From positions 1 through 44,305 of the forward strand of contig CANIEV010000010.1 in NCBI GenBank assembly GCA_947466535.1: a stretch of 44,305 bases of DNA, given 5' to 3'. The translations under genes and the position numbers were made by a program. This DNA is from Betaproteobacteria bacterium. Lineage in GTDB: Bacteria; Pseudomonadota; Gammaproteobacteria; Burkholderiales; SG8-39. Below are positions 8,545-17,790 of the stretch, piece by piece (within the stretch, counting starts at the first letter, position 1; each line of letters opens with the position of its first letter). Under the pieces are notes generated by a model that had not been told where the DNA came from, ran no database searches, and saw only the letters and a list, made by a program, of their open reading frames with translations.

Positions 8545-9027
8545 TCAGAACGGTGCGGCAAAGGCGAAAAGCGGCGAGTCGCAGTTGAGCAGCCGCACGG
8601 TCTTGCTCCGGATACGCAGGCCGTCGCCGGTCTGCGCGAGTTCGTGGCGCACGCGGGCGCTGAGAATATGTTGGATGCGCTCGCGCAGGACGAAGATCAC
8701 CGCCAGCGAATTCACTTCGATCGAACTGTCGGCCTGCACGGTCGCGACGATGCTGTTTACATGGCGATGGGCCAGCGCCGGAGGGTTTTCCACGGGTGTC
8801 GCGGGATGCAGAAGCCGGCGGATCCGCAGTTCGAGCAGGCGCCGCTCTTCGTAGACGATCGACACTGCGGTGTGCGGTGACTCCTGGTCCGGCTGCGACG
8901 GCATCCAGTACCAGCCATCGGGCAGAAATAGCTCGGGCCAGTGGGCATAGCGCCGGTCATCCAGCATCCTCGCTTCATCGAGGACGAAACGCTCGGCAAG
9001 TTCTTCGAGGGAAGCCGCGCTGCTCAT
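8545..9027 (-). CDS. Aromatic-ring-hydroxylating dioxygenase beta subunit
   Basis: The small structural subunit (160 residues) of a Rieske non-heme iron dioxygenase, SnoaL-like/ring-hydroxylating beta family. Recognisable features are the N-terminal acidic helix (EELAERFVLDEARMLDDRRYAHW), the strand with DGWYWMP, and the closing beta-sheet with RIRSKTVRLLNCDS. The ATG at 9027 overlaps the alpha-subunit stop (ATGA at 9024-9027) and has GGGAG upstream, so I prefer it to an ATG at 9048. The coupled alpha-beta order is typical of benzoate-, anthranilate- or salicylate-type dioxygenases. No ferredoxin or reductase gene for this enzyme is in the window. Confidence 0.88.
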   Translation of the reverse strand: MSSAASLEELAERFVLDEARMLDDRRYAHWPELFLPDGWYWMPSQPDQESPHTAVSIVYEERRLLELRIRRLLHPATPVENPPALAHRHVNSIVATVQADSSIEVNSLAVIFVLRERIQHILSARVRHELAQTGDGLRIRSKTVRLLNCDSPLFAFAAPF

Positions 9028-10358
9028 TCCGGGCTCCCTTTCATCCATCGTTCCCAGGCAGTGAACTGGTTGCGAATGTGCAGTTCGCTCGTGCCGGGTG
9101 CGCTCATCGAGCCGTCGGGCGCGGTGCGGTCGAGGTCGAAGCCGCGCGACAGGTCCACCCAGTCGGTGGCGGCATCTTCCAGCCCACGTTGGCAGCGCTC
9201 GAAGATATCCAGATCGTCGGCGGCAACCAGCGATCCCGAGGACGCGGCGGCCGTGAGAAAACGCATCGACAGCGCGGTCATTTCATCGGGTGCCCCGTCG
9301 AGCGCGAAGCAGTAGCTTGTGACCACCGTATGGTCTACCGCGACCGGCTGGACCACACGCATCACCTGAAATCGCGAGTTGACGGTTATCGTCGGCCAGA
9401 TCAGGTTGTTGAAGCGGTCCATCGCGAGGATTTCCTGCACCTTCGCTTCGCCGTGTGTCGCGGTAAGTGCGGCGAGGTAGCGCTGGAACACCGGATCCTT
9501 GCGCTCGGCGGCGATTACTCCCGCGCCACGGTAGAAACTGCCCATGTAGGCGTGGCCTCCCGGGTAGCCGTGGATGCCGATTTCGTTCCATTCCGCGGCG
9601 CGCAGGCCGTTTGCAAGCTGCATCTGGACCACCTGGCCAGTCATGCCGGGAAGGTCCGCAGCCTCTCGATCGGCGCGCGCTGCGGCGACCGCGCTCACGT
9701 GAACGATACCCGGGTGTACCTGGTCGGCGGCATTTTCAAGGAAGAACTTCCAGTTGCCGCGGTACTCCATATGCAGACGGCCGCCGGTCTGGGTCAGGCT
9801 GCCTCCGGGGGCGCGGTCCACCATGTTGTCCAGCACACTCGTGATCCCTCCGAGAAACGCGGGGAGGTCGGGGCCGCTCGCGGCGTGAGAGCCGAACACA
9901 AAACCGCGATAGGAGGCGACCCGCGGAACGCGCGCGAGCGATTTGTCGTCGTAGCGGAAATCCTTCGAATAGCCCTCGGGGAGCGGCACGCCGGTGAGGC
10001 TGCCATCGAGGTCGAAGCTCCATGCGTGGTAGGCGCAGGTGAACTGGCGCGCATTGCCGCGCGGCGCGGTGATCACTCGGGCGCCGCGGTGGGTGCAACG
10101 GTTGTGCAGCAGGGCGAGCGAGCGGTCGGCCTGGCGTACCAGTAGCACTTCGTCGGGGCCAAGCCGGGTCAGGAGAAAGTCACCGGGTTTCGGCACCTGG
10201 CTTTCGTGGCCGACGTAGAGCCAGGCACGACGGAATATTCGTTCCTGCTCGGCGGCGAAAATGTCGGGATCGGTATAGACCGAGCGGTGAACCGCTCGCG
10301 GCTGGACAAGATCGGAATACACGCGTTTCACCAGAAAGGATTGCCGGGACGCCCGCAT
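9024..10358 (-). CDS. Rieske [2Fe-2S] aromatic-ring-hydroxylating dioxygenase alpha subunit
   Basis: The catalytic subunit (about 444 residues) of a Rieske dioxygenase that adds O2 to, or hydroxylates, an aromatic substrate. The Rieske cluster ligands are CTHRG and CAYHAW (C-x-H ... C-x2-H). The mononuclear iron site is ENAADQVHPGIVH, giving the Asp and two His. Near the C-terminus, DDLDIFERCQRGL supplies the third iron ligand Asp in the arrangement used by benzoate/anthranilate-type enzymes. The start is uncertain: the ATG at 10358 lacks a clear Shine-Dalgarno sequence and a GTG at 10322 is possible. The gene is 61 bases from the second iorA and overlaps the beta subunit. The substrate is probably an aryl acid, by inference from the neighbouring aryl-pyruvate oxidoreductase genes. 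Confidence 0.93.
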   Translation of the reverse strand: MRASRQSFLVKRVYSDLVQPRAVHRSVYTDPDIFAAEQERIFRRAWLYVGHESQVPKPGDFLLTRLGPDEVLLVRQADRSLALLHNRCTHRGARVITAPRGNARQFTCAYHAWSFDLDGSLTGVPLPEGYSKDFRYDDKSLARVPRVASYRGFVFGSHAASGPDLPAFLGGITSVLDNMVDRAPGGSLTQTGGRLHMEYRGNWKFFLENAADQVHPGIVHVSAVAAARADREAADLPGMTGQVVQMQLANGLRAAEWNEIGIHGYPGGHAYMGSFYRGAGVIAAERKDPVFQRYLAALTATHGEAKVQEILAMDRFNNLIWPTITVNSRFQVMRVVQPVAVDHTVVTSYCFALDGAPDEMTALSMRFLTAAASSGSLVAADDLDIFERCQRGLEDAATDWVDLSRGFDLDRTAPDGSMSAPGTSELHIRNQFTAWERWMKGSPE

Positions 10359-10419
10359 CGCGCTGTCGGAACAATTGCGAAAAACGGGCTGCTAAATTGC
10401 ATGCCCATTGTAAGGGCAT

Positions 10420-12564
10420 TCATGCCGGCTGAACCCAGCCGATGACCGTGGAGCGCAAGCGATCGACGAACCGGTCCCATGCGTTCGGGTTCTGCACTAT
10501 TTCAGCTCGGAAGAACGAGGGGCAAAGCACGGCCGCATGAGCGATCTCGCCGCACAGCCCGCAGCCGACGCAGTCGTTGTTGACGTGCGCGACCGGATCG
10601 ACCTTGAGCGGATCGCTCGAGTCCTGGATGGTGAGCGAGGGGCAGCCGGAGAGCCGGATGCAGGAGTGGTCGCCGGTGCAGGTGTCCTCGTCAACGCCAA
10701 AGCGGGTCCTGACCACGCGTTCGCCGTTTCTGAGCGCCGCGGCATTTACCGGTCTGATCCGGCGTTGCCGTTCGAGCTGGCATTCGCCTTCGGCGACGAT
10801 CACCTTCAGTCCGGGCTCTGACGTGGTGAATGCCTCGCGCAGCGTTTTGATCATCTCTGGCACGCGGTAGGTGTGCACAGTGCGCAGCCACTTCACGCCG
10901 ACGCCGCGCAATGCGTTTTCGATGGTGACGTCCGAATCTGCTGCGCTCGCACCGCCCGCGCTGGCGCGGGCCGCGTCCAGCGGCGAGGACACGATCTCCT
11001 GCGTCCCGGTGGCCGAGGTGTATCCGTTCTTGATCACCACCAGCACCGAGTCGCTCTTGTTGAGCAGCGAGGAGGACACCCCCGAGAGCAATCCGTTGTG
11101 CCAGAAGCCGCCGTCGCCCATGATCGAGAGTGTGCGCCGCTGCATCATCGGGCCGACGCCTGCGGCGCTCGCGAGGCTCATGCCGTAGCCGAGGATGGTG
11201 TTGCCCTGCGAGAAGGGCTCGTAGGTCGCAAAGGCATGGCAGCCGATGTCGGCCGCGATATGCGGCTTGCCGATTTCCGCCTGTGACATCTTCATCGCGG
11301 TGAAGATCGGGCGTTCCGGACAGCCGACGCAAAAGCCCGGCGGACGCGGCGGAAGCGCATCCAGCACACCGGCGGCACGCTTGCGGATGTCGGCGATGCG
11401 CGACAGCGCCTTGTCTGGCGTTTCGGTGCCGAGATGCGGCGCATGCAAGCCGACGAACGAGGAGAGCGCCTTGAGCAGCACCTCGGTGGTGTATTCGCCT
11501 GCCATCGGCAGTATGTCCTTGCCGTGCAGAGGCGTCTGTATGCCTGCACGTCGCAGCTGCGTGGCGATGTCCTGTTCGATGAATTCCGGTTGGCCTTCCT
11601 CTACGACGAGGACCGCCTTTTTCGAGGTGCAAAACGCGGCGATCTCATCAGGTACCAGTGGATAAACCACGTTGAGCGCGAGCACCGAAATCTTCGCGTT
11701 TCCGAATGCGTCGGCCAGTCCGGCGAGTTCCATCGCTCGCAGCAGGTTATTGTGCAGGCCCCCGGGGGCGATGATTCCAAGGCTGGTGTCGGAGCCGTCG
11801 AATATCTCGTTCAGCTTGTGCTCGACGATGAAGCGCCGCGCCGCCGGAAGGCGCACTTCCGCCTTGAGCTTTTCCTGGCGGAAGGTTTCCGGCGGATGCG
11901 ACAGGCGTTCGTAGAGAAACGATGCAGGCTCATCCATCGGTCGCGCGGTGGACACCGCCGCGGCGCGATTGGCGCGGGTAGCAAAGCTGCCCTTCACATG
12001 GCAGGCGCGTATGCGCAGCGCCAGCATCACCGGTGAATTCGACGCTTCCGAGAGTTCAAATCCCTTCTCCACCATGTCGGTGATGCTGGTGAGGTTGGGG
12101 CGCGGGTCGAGCATCCAGATGGAGGATTTCAGCGCGAAGGCGAGCGTGCGCTCGAGCGCAACGCTCGCACCTTCACCGTAGTCCTCGCCCACGACCACGA
12201 GCGCGCCGCCCATGACGCCCGCGGTGGAGAGATACGAGAGTGCATCCGATGCAACGTTGGTGCCGACCACCGACTTCCACGACACCGCACCACGGACCGG
12301 ATAGCTGATCGAGGCACCGAGCATTGCGGCGGCGGCGGCCTCGCTGGTGCAGGGTTCGACATGCACGCCGAGTTCCTGCATGTAGTCGCGCGCCTGAACC
12401 ATCACATCCAGCAGATGCGAAATCGGCGCGCCCTGGTAGCCGCCGACATACGAGACGCCCGACTGGAGGAGCGCCTTGGTCACCGCGAGGATGCCTTCGC
12501 CGTGGAAGGTGTCACCCTCGCCCAGCTTGAGCGAGGCAATCTTGTCGTGGAACGAGACTTCCAT
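10420..12564 (-). CDS. iorA: Indolepyruvate ferredoxin oxidoreductase alpha-type subunit (second copy)
   Basis: The TPP- and iron-sulfur-containing subunit (714 residues) of a 2-oxoacid:ferredoxin oxidoreductase, IorA type. These enzymes decarboxylate aryl pyruvates and form the acyl-CoA. The N-terminal domain has GYQGAPISHL and the EAAAAAMLGAS region; the TPP site is MGDGGFWHNGL followed by KNGYTSATGTQ. The C-terminal domain has two iron-sulfur-type cysteine sets: C-x5-C-x5-CP in DTCTGDHSCIRLSGCP and C-x2-C-x2-C-x9-CP in NDCVGCGLCG. It starts at an ATG with GGAGGG upstream. It is a close paralogue of the gene at 14,257-16,383, and their N-terminal GEGILAVTKALLQSG blocks are identical. The 102-base gap upstream of this gene holds a palindromic repeat. 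Confidence 0.93.
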   Translation of the reverse strand: MEVSFHDKIASLKLGEGDTFHGEGILAVTKALLQSGVSYVGGYQGAPISHLLDVMVQARDYMQELGVHVEPCTSEAAAAAMLGASISYPVRGAVSWKSVVGTNVASDALSYLSTAGVMGGALVVVGEDYGEGASVALERTLAFALKSSIWMLDPRPNLTSITDMVEKGFELSEASNSPVMLALRIRACHVKGSFATRANRAAAVSTARPMDEPASFLYERLSHPPETFRQEKLKAEVRLPAARRFIVEHKLNEIFDGSDTSLGIIAPGGLHNNLLRAMELAGLADAFGNAKISVLALNVVYPLVPDEIAAFCTSKKAVLVVEEGQPEFIEQDIATQLRRAGIQTPLHGKDILPMAGEYTTEVLLKALSSFVGLHAPHLGTETPDKALSRIADIRKRAAGVLDALPPRPPGFCVGCPERPIFTAMKMSQAEIGKPHIAADIGCHAFATYEPFSQGNTILGYGMSLASAAGVGPMMQRRTLSIMGDGGFWHNGLLSGVSSSLLNKSDSVLVVIKNGYTSATGTQEIVSSPLDAARASAGGASAADSDVTIENALRGVGVKWLRTVHTYRVPEMIKTLREAFTTSEPGLKVIVAEGECQLERQRRIRPVNAAALRNGERVVRTRFGVDEDTCTGDHSCIRLSGCPSLTIQDSSDPLKVDPVAHVNNDCVGCGLCGEIAHAAVLCPSFFRAEIVQNPNAWDRFVDRLRSTVIGWVQPA

Positions 12565-12594
12565 CAGGCCCTCCGCGTGGATTCAGCACCTGCG

Positions 12595-12652
12595 GTCATT
12601 GCGGCGACCCTGGCCAGCAAGACGGCCCGCAGAACGCTTCGCCCGCAATGAC
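12595..12652. repeat. Palindromic intergenic repeat, GTCATTGCG type
   Basis: The sequence opens with GTCATTGCGG (12595-12604) and closes with its exact reverse complement CCGCAATGAC (12643-12652), with CGCTTCG just inside the right arm. Elements with the same outer arm occur at 31,546-31,572 and 44,132-44,206, so this is a dispersed REP-like family. It fills most of the only wide gap inside the ior gene set, between iorB (stop at 12667) and the second iorA (start at 12564). In the mRNA it could fold into a hairpin affecting stability or the expression ratio of the two genes. Confidence 0.75.
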
Positions 12653-12666
12653 GTGGTTCAGCCCGC

Positions 12667-14241
12667 CTACGTCGCTTTTTTCTGTCCCGGCTTGCGGCGC
12701 ACGATCTGGATCGGGTGTGCCTTTACCGGGCGACGGGGTACGCCGACCTTTTCCAGCGAACCGTCCAGCACCTTTCCGTCCGGATCGGCGAGCGCCGCAT
12801 CGCGTGCCGCGCGTACCGTCATGCGCAACACCTGCGGGTCGCGGACCGTACCGGCTTCGACCAGCGTGTCCATGATGCGAAGGAAGTTGTCCTTGCTGCG
12901 CTGATGGGTGTCGCCGTAGCCCTTGATCAGGCGGCCGAGCAGTGCTACTTCGAGCGCGAGTTCGAGGTCGGTCTTGCCGGCGTTCGCGACCGCGCGCAGC
13001 CAGCGCTCGATCAGCGCCTGTTCCTGCGGGAAGCGCGAGGTCTTGCGGCGCAGCGGACGAAGCCACGCGAGGGTGCGCAGCATCAGGAATCCGGTGATGC
13101 TGTTGGTCTTGATGTACATGCCCTTGTGCAGGGCGGGCAGGCCACGCTTGCGACGGCCGGCTTCCCAGTTAAGCATCGCCGAGGCGATGCCCGAAGGCAT
13201 CACGGCCGCGATTTCTTCCACGCCGGGCTTCAGGAATTCGACGATCTGGACAGGCTCGTGCGGCTTGGCGCGCACCTCGTTGCGAACGCGCTCGAAGCGG
13301 CTCCTGCGGGTCTTGAGATCGGCGACGCGAATCACGTCCTCGTAGCTCATCCAGAGCGCGAGAAAGCGCGCGGTTTCGTTGGTTAGTTTGCAGCCCCCTG
13401 CGGAGCCGCCCTTTTCGCGGTCGAGCGCGAGGATCGGCTCTATGCGGTCGAGATACATGCTGGCGTACGCGGCATCCTGATAGTCGGTGGTGCGTGCCAC
13501 GCCTTCCTCGACGATGCGGTGCGTCTCAGGCGGGAAGGTCTTTGCAACGCGCTCGACCGGGAATTTCTTCCAACGCTTGGCGTCGTCCAGCGTAGCGGCC
13601 TTGAGTTCGCCGGTGGCATGACGATAGGCGAGGTCGAATCCCTTGAGGCTCGCCTCGACGCCCTTGCCTGCCTTGCGGATGGCGTCTTCGCAGGCCGCCC
13701 GCGGCAGCGGAAGCGCCCCGGAACCGGCCATCGCGCCGAACAGCACCGCGCTGATCACGGTACCGGATTTCACCGCGAGATCGGCCATGTCGAACAGGAT
13801 GGCGCGCCTGGCCAGCTTGTCCGCGGCCTTCATGATTTTTTCCACGTTGATCCGCCCGTCGCCCATCGACATCTTCTCGAGCACCGTATACACGCGGTGG
13901 GTCGAGGCGATCAAGGTGGTGCGATCGGGGCTGACATAGCCGTTCTGCATCGCACGTGCCGACTCGATGATCTCCGATGCGACCATCAGGTCGACATTGC
14001 CCGGCGCCGGGGTGAGTGCGAGCACCGGGCGCTTGCCCTCGAGCGTGTCCCAGCGGGCGGGGTAGATCTCGACGTAATAGGTGGTTGCACCGGTGCGCTG
14101 TGCGACGCCGGGAATCGATGTGCTCTGCACCGGAAAACTCTCGGCGGTGGCAGCGGCAACCAGCCAGTCGGCGAGCACGCCGCCGCCTTCGCCGCCCAGC
14201 GCGGCCACGAGTATGGTGATCGGACGTTCGGGTAGGTTCAT
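12667..14241 (-). CDS. iorB: Indolepyruvate oxidoreductase beta-type subunit, extended form
   Basis: The partner subunit (524 residues) of the IorA-type oxidoreductases. The first about 200 residues are the POR-gamma domain, with the glycine-rich LGGEGGGVLADWL near the N-terminus and QRTGATTYYVEI shortly after. Classical IorB ends there, at about 200 residues. This protein has about 300 more residues, with TTDYQDAAYASMYLDRI and a basic C-terminus, as in the long beta-family proteins of proteobacteria (DUF6537-like). It carries no obvious cysteine cluster. It lies 15 bases downstream of the first iorA and upstream of the second, so one beta subunit probably serves two alpha subunits. The ATG at 14241 is supported by the family N-terminus. 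Confidence 0.92.
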   Translation of the reverse strand: MNLPERPITILVAALGGEGGGVLADWLVAAATAESFPVQSTSIPGVAQRTGATTYYVEIYPARWDTLEGKRPVLALTPAPGNVDLMVASEIIESARAMQNGYVSPDRTTLIASTHRVYTVLEKMSMGDGRINVEKIMKAADKLARRAILFDMADLAVKSGTVISAVLFGAMAGSGALPLPRAACEDAIRKAGKGVEASLKGFDLAYRHATGELKAATLDDAKRWKKFPVERVAKTFPPETHRIVEEGVARTTDYQDAAYASMYLDRIEPILALDREKGGSAGGCKLTNETARFLALWMSYEDVIRVADLKTRRSRFERVRNEVRAKPHEPVQIVEFLKPGVEEIAAVMPSGIASAMLNWEAGRRKRGLPALHKGMYIKTNSITGFLMLRTLAWLRPLRRKTSRFPQEQALIERWLRAVANAGKTDLELALEVALLGRLIKGYGDTHQRSKDNFLRIMDTLVEAGTVRDPQVLRMTVRAARDAALADPDGKVLDGSLEKVGVPRRPVKAHPIQIVRRKPGQKKAT

Positions 14242-14256
14242 TTTCGTTTTCCCTGA

Positions 14257-16383
14257 CTAGGCCGGTTGCAGCCAGCCGATGACGGTGGATCGGATGCTCT
14301 GCATGAAGCGATCCCATGCGTTCGGGTTCTGCACGATCTCCGCACGGAAGAAGGACGGGCACAGTATCGCGGCGTGTGATACCTCGCCGCACAATCCGCA
14401 GCCGACGCAGTCGTTGTTGACGTGCGCGACCGGATCGACCTTGAGCGGGTCGCTGGACTCCTTGATGGTGAGCGAGGGACAGCCGGAAAGCCGGATGCAG
14501 GAGTGATCGCCGGTGCAGGTGTCCTCGTCGACGCCGAAGCGCGTGCGGATGACGCGTTCGCCTCGCTTGAGCGCCGCGGCGTTGATCGGCTTGATCCGTC
14601 GCTGTTTCTCCAACTGGCACTCGGCTTCTGCGATGATGACCTTCAGTCCCTTGAAGGGCGTGGTCATCGCCTCCCTCAGCGTCTTCGCCATTTCCGAGAC
14701 GTGGTAGGTGTGGATGGTCTTTCGCCACTTGACGCCGAGGCTGTCCAGCGCGCGTTCGATTCCCATGTCGGTGGACTTGAACTCGTCCTGGTGCGGCGAG
14801 GACGGGATGTTCTGGGTGCCGGTGGCCGAGGTGTAGCCGTTTTTCATGATGACGAGAATGCCGTCATCCTTGTTGAACACCGAGTTGGCGACGCCCGAGG
14901 TCAGCCCGTTGTGCCAGAAGCCGCCGTCGCCCATGACAGTGACCGTGCGTCGGTTGAACAAAGGGTCGATCGCCGAGTTGCTCGCAAGGCCGAGGCCGTA
15001 GCCAAGCACCGTGTTGCCGATATTGAACGGCGGAAGCGTCGAGAACAGGTGACAGCCGATGTCCGCGGAAATATGGAACTGGCCGGATTCGCGCTCGATC
15101 AGCTTCATCGCCGTAAACACCGGTCGCTCAGGGCAGCCGACACAGAACCCGGGCGGGCGTCCCGGCACCGGCGCGCCGAGGATCTCGGCGGCCTGGGCCT
15201 TGGTGCCGACAAGACGGTCGTGCGTTGAGCGGATCGCAGTAATATCGGTCGCCGAAGAACCTGCGAGTTCGAGAAACTTTGTCATGCCGCCGAGCACCAC
15301 TTCGCCGGTGTACTCGCCCGCAAGCGGGAGCACGTCCTTGCCATGGATCTTCGGGTCGTTGATCTCGGCACGTCGCAGGGCGGCCTGCACCGCGTCCTCG
15401 ATGAAGCAGGGCTGGCCTTCCTCGACCACCAGCACATGCTTCTTGCCGAGGCAGAAGGAGGCGATTTCCTTCGGGATCAGCGGGTAGGTCACGTTCAGAC
15501 AGTAGATCGGGATGCGCGACTTGCCGAAGGGGTCGGCCAGGCCGAGGCTCTGCAGCGACCGCACGGTGGCGTTGTACAAGCCGCCCATGACGATGATGCC
15601 GAGGTCAGAAATGTCGCCGTCGAAGAACTCGTTGAGTTTTTCGTCGACGACGAATTTTTCGGCTGCGGGCCAGCGCACGTCGATCTTCAGCTTTTCCTGC
15701 AGGTAAGTGGCCGGCGGCAGCACGATACGGTCGGTGCTGAATTCCGGCTGGTCCAGCATGGTGTTGGTCGAGATTTTCGGCGCGACGTTGGCTTTCGTCT
15801 TGAAGGTGCCGTACATGTGGCAGGCGCGGATGCGCAATTCGAGCATCACCGGCGTGCTGGATATTTCCGAAAGCTCGAAGCCCTTTTGCACCATGCGGGT
15901 GATGATTTCGAGGTCGGGGCGCGGATCGAGCAGCCAGATCTGCGACTTCATCGCGAATGCGTGGCTTCGCTCCTGCATGATCGAGGCGCCTTCGCCGTAG
16001 TCCTCGCCGGTGACGATCAGCGCGCCGCCCTTCACGCCTGCGGAGGCGAGGTTGGCGAGCGCGTCGGACGCCACGTTCGTGCCGACGGTGGATTTCCACG
16101 CGACTGCGCCGCGGATCGGATAATTGATCGACGCCCCGAGCATCGCCGCCGCCCCGGCTTCCGAAGCGTTGGTCTCGAGGTGGATGCCCAGCTCGTCGAG
16201 AAGGTCGCGCGCATCGTTGAGCACGTCCACCAGGTGCGAAATGGGAGCGCCCTGGTAGCCGCCGACGTACGACACGCCCGACTGCAGCAGGGCCTTGGTG
16301 ACCGCGAGAATTCCCTCGCCGTGGAACGTATCGCCATCGCCGAGGCGCAGGGCCGATACTTCTTCCTTGAATGAGCGTTCCAT
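14257..16383 (-). CDS. iorA: Indolepyruvate ferredoxin oxidoreductase alpha-type subunit (first copy)
   Basis: The first of two IorA-type subunits (708 residues): 2-oxoacid:ferredoxin oxidoreductase with TPP and iron-sulfur clusters. It shows GYQGAPISHL in the N-terminal domain, VMGDGGFWHNGLTSG and KNGYTSATGTQ in the TPP domain, PPGFCVGCPERPVFTAMK before it, and the C-terminal cysteine sets DTCTGDHSC/SGCP and NDCVGCGLCGE ... LCPSFF. The ATG at 16383 has AAGGAG upstream. It lies 59 bases downstream of dctM and 15 bases upstream of iorB, as expected for one operon in which an imported acid is converted to an acyl-CoA. The enzyme delivers electrons to a ferredoxin, and aryl-pyruvate substrates are usual for the family. 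The exact substrate here is not known. Confidence 0.94.
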   Translation of the reverse strand: MERSFKEEVSALRLGDGDTFHGEGILAVTKALLQSGVSYVGGYQGAPISHLVDVLNDARDLLDELGIHLETNASEAGAAAMLGASINYPIRGAVAWKSTVGTNVASDALANLASAGVKGGALIVTGEDYGEGASIMQERSHAFAMKSQIWLLDPRPDLEIITRMVQKGFELSEISSTPVMLELRIRACHMYGTFKTKANVAPKISTNTMLDQPEFSTDRIVLPPATYLQEKLKIDVRWPAAEKFVVDEKLNEFFDGDISDLGIIVMGGLYNATVRSLQSLGLADPFGKSRIPIYCLNVTYPLIPKEIASFCLGKKHVLVVEEGQPCFIEDAVQAALRRAEINDPKIHGKDVLPLAGEYTGEVVLGGMTKFLELAGSSATDITAIRSTHDRLVGTKAQAAEILGAPVPGRPPGFCVGCPERPVFTAMKLIERESGQFHISADIGCHLFSTLPPFNIGNTVLGYGLGLASNSAIDPLFNRRTVTVMGDGGFWHNGLTSGVANSVFNKDDGILVIMKNGYTSATGTQNIPSSPHQDEFKSTDMGIERALDSLGVKWRKTIHTYHVSEMAKTLREAMTTPFKGLKVIIAEAECQLEKQRRIKPINAAALKRGERVIRTRFGVDEDTCTGDHSCIRLSGCPSLTIKESSDPLKVDPVAHVNNDCVGCGLCGEVSHAAILCPSFFRAEIVQNPNAWDRFMQSIRSTVIGWLQPA

Positions 16384-16442
16384 TACGTACTCCTTGCTAG
16401 ATCATCAGTTGTACTTGCGATCCGCCGTCCTGTCGGGGGTGT

Positions 16443-17756
16443 TCAGCCGATCAGATTGGGCAGCCATACCGCGACCGCGGGTACGAAATACACCAGCGCC
16501 AGCACTGCCATGCTGAAGAGCACGTAGGGCGTTACAGCGCGGAATATATGGGCCATCGTGACCGCAGGGGGCGACACGCCCTTCATGGTCATCAGCAACA
16601 GGCCGTGCGGCGGCAACAGAAGGCCGAGCTGCATGCAGATCAGGAACATCACGCCGAACCACACCTGGTCGATCCCGAACTTCTGCACGATCGGCATGAA
16701 GATCGGAAGAGTGATCATCATCATGCTGACCTGATCGAGGAAAAGCCCGAGGAAGATGAGCATGCCCATCATGCAGGCAATCACCACCGCGATCGGCCAG
16801 CCCTGCCCGGTGATGATCTGCACCAGTCCGTCGCTCGCGCCGGAAAACGAAAGCAGCTGTGCGAAGGTGGTGGCGCCGACGATGATGAACAGGATCATTC
16901 CCGACACGCCGGCCGTGCCGCGCAGGGATTTGAGCATCGCATCCAGGGTGAGCGCCCGGTAGGCAAGCGCCAGAAGAATTGTGGCGAAGGCGCCGAGCGC
17001 GGCGGTTTCGGTGGGCGTCGCCCAGCCGACCAGCATCGCTCCGACCACGACGCCGAATATCGACACCAGCGGGATCACGTACTTCACGAACGGCTGGAAT
17101 TTCTGCCAGCCGTGAAATTCCTCGAACTCGGAATTCGGCGCGAGTTCCGGATTGATCTTCACGCGCAGGATGATGTAGCCGATGAAGACGAGGCTCAGGA
17201 TCAGGCCGGGGATGATGCCGCCGACCAGCAGCTTGGATATCGAGATGCCCGAGAGGCTGCCAAGCAGGACGGTGAGTGCCGAAGGCGGAATGAGCATGTC
17301 CACAGCACCGATCGCCATGATCGGGCCGGTGGCCATCACCGGGTGATAGCCGCGTGCGAGCATGACGGGCAGCATCAGGCTGCCGAGCATCGCGGTGGTG
17401 GCAATGGTCGAGCCTGAGATGGCGGAGAACACCGTGCCGGCGACCACCGCGACCACGGACAGCCGGCCGGGAACGGCGCTGATCAGGCGTTCCACGCCAT
17501 CAATGACCTTGATTGCGAGGCCGGTGTGGAACAGCACTTCCCCCATCAGGATGAACAGCGGGATCGGCGTGAGCGAGAAACTCGTCACCGAGGACACGCT
17601 GTTCCTGACCAGCTGCACCAGGCCAGCTTCGCCGCCCAAGAAAATGATCGCCCCGGCAAGATTGATCACAAGGAACGAAAACGCGACCGGAAGCCCGAGG
17701 AACAGGAGAATGGTCGAACCGCCCAGCATCAGCCACGCTGCTGCTTCCCAGGACAT
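16443..17756 (-). CDS. dctM: TRAP transporter large membrane subunit, DctM family
   Basis: The 12-helix inner-membrane permease (437 residues) of a TRAP transporter, using the Na+ or H+ gradient to import the ligand delivered by the DctP protein. The chain is hydrophobic throughout, with family stretches such as GLPVAFSFLVINL, ISGSTIATTAMLGSLMLPVM, PPSALTVLLGSLSGISI and WATPTETAALGAFATI. The ATG at 17756 (MSWEAAAW) has GAGGAG upstream; a TTG one codon earlier is also in frame. It lies 34 bases after dctQ. This is the only DctM in the window, whereas two DctP genes are present. Confidence 0.96.
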   Translation of the reverse strand: MSWEAAAWLMLGGSTILLFLGLPVAFSFLVINLAGAIIFLGGEAGLVQLVRNSVSSVTSFSLTPIPLFILMGEVLFHTGLAIKVIDGVERLISAVPGRLSVVAVVAGTVFSAISGSTIATTAMLGSLMLPVMLARGYHPVMATGPIMAIGAVDMLIPPSALTVLLGSLSGISISKLLVGGIIPGLILSLVFIGYIILRVKINPELAPNSEFEEFHGWQKFQPFVKYVIPLVSIFGVVVGAMLVGWATPTETAALGAFATILLALAYRALTLDAMLKSLRGTAGVSGMILFIIVGATTFAQLLSFSGASDGLVQIITGQGWPIAVVIACMMGMLIFLGLFLDQVSMMMITLPIFMPIVQKFGIDQVWFGVMFLICMQLGLLLPPHGLLLMTMKGVSPPAVTMAHIFRAVTPYVLFSMAVLALVYFVPAVAVWLPNLIG

Positions 17757-17790
17757 CAACGACTCCTCTTCTTGCTAATCATGCCGCGAT

